From Streptomyces sp. SJL17-4 (lineage in GTDB: Bacteria; Actinomycetota; Actinomycetes; Streptomycetales; Streptomycetaceae): DNA of 64,000 nt. The translations under genes and the position numbers were made by a program. Positions within the stretch are counted from its first letter, which is position 1; the number at the start of each line of letters is the position of its first letter. The notes under the pieces are model-generated. The model saw only the letters and a list, made by a program, of their open reading frames with translations. It ran no database searches and was not told where the DNA came from. This document shows positions 8,739 through 15,263 of the stretch, one piece after another. The stretch is from the NCBI RefSeq assembly GCF_036826855.1, contig NZ_CP104578.1, positions 372,001-436,000 of the forward strand. The letters run 5' to 3'.

Positions 8739-8951
8739 TGGCTACCCAATCGTTTTGTGCGGGGCTCCCCCGCGCTGTACCTGTCTTTACCAAACCCTGA
8801 CCGAAGTCTAGAGCGAAACCCCGCAGTCCTGACGCATACCGGCCAACGGCACGTACCTTCCATCCGTCGATGGCCGGCCAACGCAAGGCCCGCGCCCCGC
8901 ACTTGAGGACGCCCGGGACACCCGTACACCATCAACGTGTGGTACACAGGC

Positions 8952-9848
8952 ATGATGTCTTCCCAACTCCCCTTACGCTTCGGTGTCAACATGTTCGTCA
9001 CCGGTTCGCGACACGAGTGGCGTGCGAAGTGCCGCAGAGCCGAGGAACTCGGTTTTGATGTGGTCGGAGTGGCCGACCACCTAGGAATGCCCGCACCGTT
9101 TCCGGCGATGGTGCTCGCCGCCGAAGCGACCGAACGAATACGGCTGACGACGTTCGTGTTGAACACGCCGTTCTACAATCCCGCTCTTCTCGCACGTGAT
9201 GTGGCGAGTACCGACCAGTTCATCGACGGGCGTATGGAGCTCGGGCTCGGCGCAGGCTATGTGAAGGCCGAGTTCGACACCGCGGAGATCCCGTTCCCCA
9301 GCGGCGGAATGCGGGTCGACCAGCTGGAACGGACGGTGACCACGCTGCGTCGTCTGTTCAACGACCCCGAATACCAGCCGCGTCCGGCGCAGCCCTCCGG
9401 GCCGCCCCTGCTCATCGCGGGCTGGGGCGACCGGCTGCTGCGGGTGGCCGCCGCGCACGCCGACATCATCGCTTTCCCGGGAGGCTGGGCGAACGCCGCC
9501 GGCGATTCACTTCAACTGGCCGGAACCGCGCAGATGGAAGAACGCATCACCTATGTGCGCGGCCTGCTCGGCGACCGCGCCGACTCCGTGGAACTCAATC
9601 TTCTGGTGCAGCAGGTAATTCCGCCCTCCGAAGGCGCCTCGGTACCTGACAGATTCGCTCCCCTGCCGCCCGACGCCGCGCACAGCCCCGAGGACGTTCC
9701 CAGCGTGTTGGTCGGAACCCCCGCGGACATGGCACAGCAGATCAAGGAACGTCGCGAGCGCTACGGCTTCACCTACTTCACGGTCATGGAATACAACATG
9801 GAGAATTTCGCTCCGGTCATCGCCGCGCTCGGGGAGCGGTCGGCGTGA
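8952..9848 (+). CDS. LLM-class (luciferase-like) flavin-dependent oxidoreductase, TTA codon at position 8
   Basis: The 298-residue protein has the TIM-barrel pattern of the luciferase-like monooxygenase class, probably using F420 or FMN: FGVNMF at the first strand, VADHLGMP, RIRLTTFVLNTPFYNP, and GRMELGLGAGYVKAEFD. Members oxidise or reduce small metabolites. The start is taken at ATG 8952 (ATG 8955 and GTG 8937 are alternatives). Codon 8 is TTA (8973-8975), implying dependence on bldA. Its stop overlaps the GTG of the following histidine phosphatase gene (GTGA), so the two are coupled. They converge on the LuxC-like gene across a shared terminator. Participation in the neighbouring pathway is inferred. 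Confidence 0.8.
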   Translation: MMSSQLPLRFGVNMFVTGSRHEWRAKCRRAEELGFDVVGVADHLGMPAPFPAMVLAAEATERIRLTTFVLNTPFYNPALLARDVASTDQFIDGRMELGLGAGYVKAEFDTAEIPFPSGGMRVDQLERTVTTLRRLFNDPEYQPRPAQPSGPPLLIAGWGDRLLRVAAAHADIIAFPGGWANAAGDSLQLAGTAQMEERITYVRGLLGDRADSVELNLLVQQVIPPSEGASVPDRFAPLPPDAAHSPEDVPSVLVGTPADMAQQIKERRERYGFTYFTVMEYNMENFAPVIAALGERSA

Positions 9849-10498
9849 ATCCCGCTCTCGCCCGGGGCGGCTCCACGACCCTTGTGCTGCTACGCCACGG
9901 TGAGACGGCCCTGACACCGGAGAAGCGGATATCCGGCAGTGGCGGCTCGGATCCGGCGTTGTCGGAGACCGGGCTGCGGCAGGCCGAGGCCGCCGGCAGG
10001 GTGCTCGTGGCACGCGGCCCGGTGCAGGCGGTGGTGTCCTCGCCGCTGCGCCGGGCCCGGCAGACGGCCGAGGCGGCGGCTCGTCGTCTGGGACTGGAGG
10101 TCCATGTCGACGAAGGGCTCACCGAGGCGGATTTCGGCGCCTGGGAGGGACTTACCTTCGCCGAGGTGCGCGAGCGCCACCCGGACGAGCTCGCGGCGTG
10201 GCTCGCCTCTCCGAAGGCCGTGCCGGGCGGAACCGGGGAGACGTTCTCCGCGGTCGCCCGGCGGGCCACTCTCTCGCGGGACCGCCTCCTGGCACGGTAC
10301 GAGGGGCAGACGGTGCTGGTCGTGTCGCATGTCGGGGTGCTGCGGACACTGCTTCGGCTGGCGCTGGGCGCACCGCCGGTGACGCTGTTCCGGATGGAGC
10401 TGTCGGCGGCCTCGCTGTCGGCCGTGACCTATTCCGGGGACGGGGCCGCGTCGGTACGACTGCTCAACGACACGTCGCACCTGACGGACCACCGCTGA
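9845..10498 (+). CDS. Histidine phosphatase family protein
   Basis: This 217-residue protein belongs to the histidine phosphatase (phosphoglycerate-mutase-like) superfamily. The phospho-acceptor motif LLRHGET is near residue 16, SSPLRRARQTAE near residue 65 supplies the conserved arginine, the catalytic acid region is EADFGAWEG, and the second histidine is in VVSHVGVLRTL. The family removes phosphate from sugars, nucleosides, cobalamin precursors and others; the substrate here is unknown. The GTG start overlaps the stop of the luciferase-like gene by four bases, so the pair is one operon. It lacks the RNase H domain found in the common actinobacterial bifunctional relative. Confidence 0.8.
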   Translation: MNPALARGGSTTLVLLRHGETALTPEKRISGSGGSDPALSETGLRQAEAAGRVLVARGPVQAVVSSPLRRARQTAEAAARRLGLEVHVDEGLTEADFGAWEGLTFAEVRERHPDELAAWLASPKAVPGGTGETFSAVARRATLSRDRLLARYEGQTVLVVSHVGVLRTLLRLALGAPPVTLFRMELSAASLSAVTYSGDGAASVRLLNDTSHLTDHR

Positions 10499-10503
10499 CC
10501 GCG

Positions 10504-10544
10504 GCAGCCCCTGGGGTGGTGCTCGGCACTGCCCCATGGGCTGC
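10504..10544. terminator. Long bidirectional terminator between phosphatase and LuxC-like genes
   Basis: GCAGCCC at 10504-10510 pairs with GGGCTGC at 10538-10544, and an inner stem running from 10512 to 10536 closes on a three-base loop with two G-T pairs. The result is a nearly continuous 19-pair hairpin midway between two convergent genes. Confidence 0.7.
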
Positions 10545-10589
10545 ACGCGGGGCGGTGCCGGGCACAGCCCCGGTGGTCGTCAGCGGCTG

Positions 10590-11951
10590 TCAGCGTCGAA
10601 TCGTCTTGGTCCGCATGAGGAACTCGGCGAGGTAGCCGTCGTGCGGCAGGCCGTGCGCCATCCACGGTGTCGGATGGTCACCGACGTAGACGTTGGCGAT
10701 GGTCGGCTCGGCCACCAACGCGTCGATCAGGTTCGCGTCGGTGGTGACGGCGGTGAGGACGAGGGTGTCGCGCAGCGGCCGGATCCCGGCGTCGCGGTCC
10801 CAGGGGGCGACCCACGCGCAGGGGAAGCCCAGTTCCATGCCGAGCTGTTCGGCGAACGGGCTGTCGAGCTGGTGCACCGCCGGCCGGAGCGCCGCCGAAC
10901 CGTCGCCGAGATCGCCGACGATGCTGTCACCGCCGAGCCAGGGCTTGGTGCCCGCTGCCCGCTGCCGCAGGTACGCGTCCCACCGACGGGCGGGACCGAT
11001 GGGCATGACGGGCAGGACCGCGCGTTCGTCCGTCGGGGGCAGGGTGGGCAGCGCGGCGAGGCGTTCGGCGAGCGCCGCGGCCACGGGCGCGGGGTCGCCC
11101 TCGACGAGTATCCCGGTGGCGTTGACGCAACCGACGCCCCCACCACCGCTGATCGACTCCACGAGGGTGTCGACGATCGGCTCCCAGTCCGTCTCGGCGG
11201 TGATGAGTATCTTGGAGCGCCCGGGTCCCTGCGGCAGTACGCGTCGGTCGTCCGCGTACTTGCCCACGACGTCCGCGCCGCCGTACACCATTCCCAGGTC
11301 GGCGTGCCGGAGGATGTCACCGGCCACGTCGTGGTCGGTGGGCAGCAGCGCGATTCCCTCGTCGCCGAACCCGGCCTCGCGCAGGGCGGTGATCAACCGG
11401 TGGGGAGTGAAGGGCTCACGACGGGAGGGGCGCACGGCGACGCGATAGCCCAGCGCGAGGGCGTCGAACCAACCCTGGTGCACCGCGGGGTGGTTGCCCG
11501 CCGCGTGGACGGCGAACACCTCACCGCGCCGGGTCCACACCGCCGCGCCGCCCTGGGCCCGCGGATCGCGCCACGAGCCGACCGCGGCGGCCGGCCGCGC
11601 GTTCTCCACGCTGTGGCGGATCCGCTCGGCGGCCCCCGCGATGTCGGCGGTGGCGTCGCGCACCACCGTGATCGGTATCCCGGTGGTCGCACTGACGGTG
11701 CGCTGGTACTCCTCCGCCGTCAGCCCCGCGACCGTCTGCGTGGCGAAGGCCCGGCCCGCCTGTGCGAACGCCGCGATCCGTGCGTCGAGGGGTGGCGCCG
11801 GTGCTCGGCGCATGGCCTTGATCGCGCGGGTGACGTAGAGCGAGGGTGCGAGGCTCAGTGTCGCGACCTGGTTCCCGGTGAGATCTCGCACGGCCTCCTG
11901 GCGCCGGGACCGATAGGGGCCTCCGGGGCCGAGAACGTCCAGGGACAGCAT
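10590..11951 (-). CDS. LuxC-like acyl reductase (aldehyde dehydrogenase superfamily)
   Basis: The 453-residue protein fits the LuxC/acyl-CoA reductase branch of the aldehyde dehydrogenase superfamily, which reduces an enzyme- or CoA-bound acyl thioester to an aldehyde with NADPH. The catalytic cysteine is likely C275 in GGGGVGCVNATG, and the nucleotide-binding region contains VHAAGNHPAVHQGW and RPSRREPFTPH. Its ATG overlaps the stop of the LuxE-like gene (TGATG), so the two are translated together, as expected of an acid reductase pair. It is the last gene of a four-gene minus-strand run and ends at the shared terminator. The acyl substrate is unknown. No luxA/luxB/luxD set is present, so light emission is not implied. 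Confidence 0.75.
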   Translation of the reverse strand: MLSLDVLGPGGPYRSRRQEAVRDLTGNQVATLSLAPSLYVTRAIKAMRRAPAPPLDARIAAFAQAGRAFATQTVAGLTAEEYQRTVSATTGIPITVVRDATADIAGAAERIRHSVENARPAAAVGSWRDPRAQGGAAVWTRRGEVFAVHAAGNHPAVHQGWFDALALGYRVAVRPSRREPFTPHRLITALREAGFGDEGIALLPTDHDVAGDILRHADLGMVYGGADVVGKYADDRRVLPQGPGRSKILITAETDWEPIVDTLVESISGGGGVGCVNATGILVEGDPAPVAAALAERLAALPTLPPTDERAVLPVMPIGPARRWDAYLRQRAAGTKPWLGGDSIVGDLGDGSAALRPAVHQLDSPFAEQLGMELGFPCAWVAPWDRDAGIRPLRDTLVLTAVTTDANLIDALVAEPTIANVYVGDHPTPWMAHGLPHDGYLAEFLMRTKTIRR

Positions 11952-13009
11952 CAGTACACGCCCTCGACCACGGCCGTGGCACCGAAGGTCGCCACGGGTG
12001 CGACGTCCGCGACCGAGTCACCGAAGCCGCCGTCCACCGGTGCGATCCGCGTCGCGCAGTCCCGCTCGATGTTGTTGACCAGCAAGGCGCTTCGGCTCAT
12101 GTGATGCACCACGATGCGCCCGCGCTCCCCGTACGGAACCACCTGGCCGGTGTCGGGGTCGATCACCCGGAACGTGGTGTACGGCGCGAAGGAGTCGAAG
12201 ACGCACGGCTCGTCGTCCCGGAGACCGGGTCGCTCCACCGCTGTCCCCAGCATCATCGTGCCGCCGTACCCGCCGACCAGCTTGATGCCGCCGAAGACCT
12301 CGTCGCGCAGCAGGTCCCGGGTGTCGGCGTCCAGATGCGTACCGCCCCAGATGATCGCGCGAACCTTCCGGTTCACCAGCTCGACCAGGTCGTCGTGCTG
12401 CGAAAGGCGCTCGAGGAGCGGCGGGGTGGCGAAGAGGACGCCCACGTCCTGGCCGGTCAGGATGTGGCCGACCTGTTCGATGAGGTGATCGGTGTAGGCG
12501 TCGGCGACGTCCGTCCGGCCCTCCGCGATCAGCTTCTTCACCCATCGCGGGTCCAGATCGATGCTGAAGTTCAGCCCACCCCGCAGCGTCGCGGTGTCGA
12601 CCGCCATCGCTCCGACGTTGTGCGGCCCGGTGGGGACGGCACTGAGCCAGTCGACGTCTCGGGGTACGCCGTGGGAGTCCAGTCGCTCACTGAACCACTC
12701 GACGCTGCGCCGATGCCACTCCGCGCTGTACGGGACCGCCTTGGGCCGCCCCGTGGTCCCGCCGCTCTCGTAGACGGCCGCCTCGTGCTTGTCGCCGTAG
12801 CCACGGGGAATCAGGTCACGTACGGCGATGTCGCGCAGCTCGTCCACCACGTTGGGGAACAGGCTGAGATCGTCGAAGTCCCGGACATCGGTCAGCGGAT
12901 CGAAATCGAGACTCTCGGCCCGTCTCAGCCAGAACGGGGACCCGGTCTCCGGACTGAAGTGCCACCGCATCATCTCCCGAACGAACTCTCCGCCGGTGTG
13001 CTCGACCAT
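11951..13009 (-). CDS. LuxE-like acyl-protein synthetase / AMP-forming ligase
   Basis: This 352-residue protein resembles LuxE and phenylacetate-CoA-ligase-type adenylating enzymes, which activate a carboxylic acid as acyl-AMP and pass it to a thiol. The phosphate-binding motif ESGGTTGRPKAVP lies at residues 81-93, GGYGGTMMLGTA near residue 235 resembles the second adenylation motif, and YGERGRIVVHHMSRSAL lies towards the C-terminus. The ATG at 13009 has AGAGGAAG just upstream. The gene ends one base into the LuxC-like gene, and 38 bases separate it from the upstream flavoenzyme. Together with LuxC it would turn an acid into an aldehyde; which acid cannot be told. Confidence 0.75.
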   Translation of the reverse strand: MVEHTGGEFVREMMRWHFSPETGSPFWLRRAESLDFDPLTDVRDFDDLSLFPNVVDELRDIAVRDLIPRGYGDKHEAAVYESGGTTGRPKAVPYSAEWHRRSVEWFSERLDSHGVPRDVDWLSAVPTGPHNVGAMAVDTATLRGGLNFSIDLDPRWVKKLIAEGRTDVADAYTDHLIEQVGHILTGQDVGVLFATPPLLERLSQHDDLVELVNRKVRAIIWGGTHLDADTRDLLRDEVFGGIKLVGGYGGTMMLGTAVERPGLRDDEPCVFDSFAPYTTFRVIDPDTGQVVPYGERGRIVVHHMSRSALLVNNIERDCATRIAPVDGGFGDSVADVAPVATFGATAVVEGVY

Positions 13010-13047
13010 GGTCTTCCTCTCGGAACAGGTGGACAGAAGCCCGGGAT

Positions 13048-14133
13048 TCACCGGGCGGTGGAGAGTCCCGTCGTGTCGATCCAGGATTCCTTCTCGAGCA
13101 CGAGGTCTCGGACGATCTCTCCGGCGGCAGGTGCCTGACACAGTCCCTGACCGGAGAAGCCGGCCGCGTAGAAGAACCGGCGGGAGTGCTCGCGGCCGAT
13201 GAAAGCCATCCCGTCCGGGCTGACGTCGAGGTCACCGCTCCATCCGCTGTCGAGGCGGTGGCCGGCGAGCGTCGGAAAGGTCGTGCCGAGGTGGTGCGAC
13301 ACCCGTCGCAGCCAGTCCTGTCGGGTCTCGTCCGGAGCGGGGCGGCCCATCCCCACGAGGATGCGGTCCCCCCAGCTTCGAATCCGCAGGCTGGAGGGGT
13401 GCATGGTCATCGGCAGAGCGTCGTGCGGGGCACTGCCGGGGGCGTCGGTCAGGAGCATTTCGACGGGGTACGTCGTCACAGGAAGGCGCACGTCGGCCAT
13501 GGCGGCGACCGTGCCCGCCCAGGGGCCTGCCGCGCAGATCACATGGTCGGCGCGGATGCTTCCCGACGGCGTGTGGACCCGACCGTCCGGGTCGATGCCG
13601 GTGACGGGTGTGTCCGTGCGCAGGACGGCGCCGGCCTGCTGGGCCGCCTCGGCATAGCCGCGCACGATCGCGGCGGGGTCGCAGGCGTAGGCCTCGGGCG
13701 ACCAGGCGGCCGCCAGGACGGTCCGCTCGTCGACCAGCGGATTGAGCCGCGCCGCTTCGGCCGCGGTCACCAGTTCGACGTCCACTCCGGCTGCCCGCTG
13801 TGCGGCGTGGGTCTGCCGGAAGTCCCGCACCTGCTGTTCGTCGGTGAACAGCACGAGGAGGCCGATGCGCCGCAGACCGAGGTCGGTTCCGGTGCGTTCG
13901 GCGAAGGCCCGGTAGGCGGCCAGGCTCCGGACGGCGAGGCTGCTGATGAGGGGCTTGCCCGGAAAGTAGGTGCGCACCACGCCCGCGGTGGTCCCGGACG
14001 ATCCCGATCCGAGTGCGCCTCGCTCCAGCAGGACGGTACGGACGCCCGACTCGGCGAGCCGGAACGCTGTCGAGTTGCCGATGACACCGCCGCCGATGAC
14101 GACGGCGTCCACGCGTTCGGGGAGTCGGCTCAC
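13048..14133 (-). CDS. FAD-dependent amine/amino-acid oxidoreductase (DAO family)
   Basis: The 361-residue protein has the Rossmann motif VVIGGGVIGNSTA at about residues 11-23, the acidic adenosine-ribose contact (LLERG), the SGSSGTTAG flavin block and a C-terminal RRFFYAAGFSGQGLCQAPAAGE motif, all typical of the glycine/sarcosine/D-amino-acid oxidase family. These enzymes oxidise secondary or primary amines next to a carboxylate. The GTG start overlaps the stop of the upstream cucumopine-synthase-like gene (GTGA). A role in dehydrogenating a cyclic amine made by that neighbour is attractive but inferred. The cytoplasm is the likely site; no signal peptide. Confidence 0.8.
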   Translation of the reverse strand: MSRLPERVDAVVIGGGVIGNSTAFRLAESGVRTVLLERGALGSGSSGTTAGVVRTYFPGKPLISSLAVRSLAAYRAFAERTGTDLGLRRIGLLVLFTDEQQVRDFRQTHAAQRAAGVDVELVTAAEAARLNPLVDERTVLAAAWSPEAYACDPAAIVRGYAEAAQQAGAVLRTDTPVTGIDPDGRVHTPSGSIRADHVICAAGPWAGTVAAMADVRLPVTTYPVEMLLTDAPGSAPHDALPMTMHPSSLRIRSWGDRILVGMGRPAPDETRQDWLRRVSHHLGTTFPTLAGHRLDSGWSGDLDVSPDGMAFIGREHSRRFFYAAGFSGQGLCQAPAAGEIVRDLVLEKESWIDTTGLSTAR

Positions 14134-15143
14134 CGCTGGCGGACCGGTTCGTCGGAGCGCAGCTGGCGCAGGTGGTCTCCGGCTTCCCACGGGTACAGGT
14201 GCAGGTTCCAGCCACCCAGGCAGTTGATGTAGAGGGCGAGCTGGCCCGCCACGGCGAGGAAGTCCTCGCGGTCGAGCCGGTCGACGCAGTCCAGGAAGCG
14301 CTGGGTGAAGCTCCACAGCTGTTCCAGGCCGCAGTAGCCCAGGAACTCGGCAGGAATGCCGACCAGCAGGCGCGTCATATGACGCAGTGAGTCCATCGGC
14401 ATGTCCTGGACCGCGCCGCGGATCAGACCGCCGTACGTGGCGTAGCCCAGCGGCCGGGTCTCACCGTTGACGAACAGCAGAGTGGGCAGCACCGTCTCGA
14501 AGCTTCCCGCCCCGGAAGGGATCGACCCCGCGTGGAGGTCGGCGAGCTCCTTCGGCTCGGAGAGCCAGGCCCGTTCGGTCGCGGTGTGCACGTCGTGGAT
14601 GAGTCGGCTCGCGTCGGGATCCGCGGCGGTCAGCTTCGGAATGCGGTGGCCGCCTTCGGCTCCCGCCCTGCGGACCTCCACCAGGATCGGCTTCTTCGTC
14701 GAATAGACCGAATCCCAGACCGCCTTCCCGGCCTCCAGCAGTCCCGGCACGTCCTCCTGCCGGATCCGGCCCACCGGGGACGCCGGCATCGGTTCGGTCA
14801 GCGTGCCGTACTTGATGCCCAAATGCTGCAGAGCGGAGAGGAATACGGTCCCGTCGGGTGCGTCGCGTCGATCGGGTATCCGGGTTTCCGCGGTCAGGTG
14901 CAGCAGCGAGGGGATCGGTGCCGCGTGATAGAGGTGCTCTCCCGCCACCAGCGCGTGTCCCTGCAGGCTCTGGTAGGGCAGAGCCTCCCATAACGCGTCG
15001 GCGAGTTCGGTGTTGCGGCCGTCGAGTTCCGCGGTCACGGTGATGCCCAGGTCGGGCCAGGAAATCTCGATCTGCCGGCCGGAAATCGTTTCAGTCAAGG
15101 CTTTTCCTTCGTTCGGTTGACCTGTATGAGAACTCCCTGCCAT
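14130..15143 (-). CDS. Cucumopine-synthase-like protein (cyclophilin-like plus helical domain)
   Basis: This 337-residue protein has an N-terminal half with the look of the cyclophilin-like DUF3830 fold (GITVTAELDGRNTELADAL, WEALPYQSLQGHALV, LYHAAPIPS) and a helical C-terminal half (MDSLRHMTRLLVGIPAEFL, GLEQLWSFTQRFLDCVDRL) resembling the C-terminal bundle of cucumopine synthase. Cucumopine synthase joins L-histidine to 2-oxoglutarate with ring closure. The assignment rests on recalled similarity and needs a profile search. Codon 51 is TTA (14991-14993). ATG 15143 has GAGG four bases upstream; a TTG at 15098 with GAAGGA is an alternative start. First gene of a coupled four-gene run. Confidence 0.55.
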   Translation of the reverse strand: MAGSSHTGQPNEGKALTETISGRQIEISWPDLGITVTAELDGRNTELADALWEALPYQSLQGHALVAGEHLYHAAPIPSLLHLTAETRIPDRRDAPDGTVFLSALQHLGIKYGTLTEPMPASPVGRIRQEDVPGLLEAGKAVWDSVYSTKKPILVEVRRAGAEGGHRIPKLTAADPDASRLIHDVHTATERAWLSEPKELADLHAGSIPSGAGSFETVLPTLLFVNGETRPLGYATYGGLIRGAVQDMPMDSLRHMTRLLVGIPAEFLGYCGLEQLWSFTQRFLDCVDRLDREDFLAVAGQLALYINCLGGWNLHLYPWEAGDHLRQLRSDEPVRQR

Positions 15144-15222
15144 CGCGCCTCAACGTACCGGCGATCACGTGCGGCCCCACCCCTGATCAACCCCCTATCG
15201 TGGCGGGCCTCCCACCCCAGCG

Positions 15223-15237
15223 CCGGTGGATCACCGG
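15223..15237 (-). terminator. Short stem-loop after the LAL regulator
   Basis: CCGGTG at 15223-15228 pairs with CACCGG at 15232-15237 around a three-base loop, 26 bases past the stop of the regulator gene. It is short, so it may be a weak terminator; it also lies in the promoter region of the four-gene run that starts at 15143. Confidence 0.3.
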
Positions 15238-15263
15238 AGCCCACCGGCCGGACGCGGAGTGCT

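Noticed and set aside
8952..13009. Bacterial bioluminescence (lux) operon
   Set aside because: Homologues of LuxC and LuxE and one luciferase-like protein are present, but there is no LuxA/LuxB pair and no LuxD, and the luciferase-like gene is on the other strand. General acid reduction and an F420/FMN oxidoreductase are better readings.
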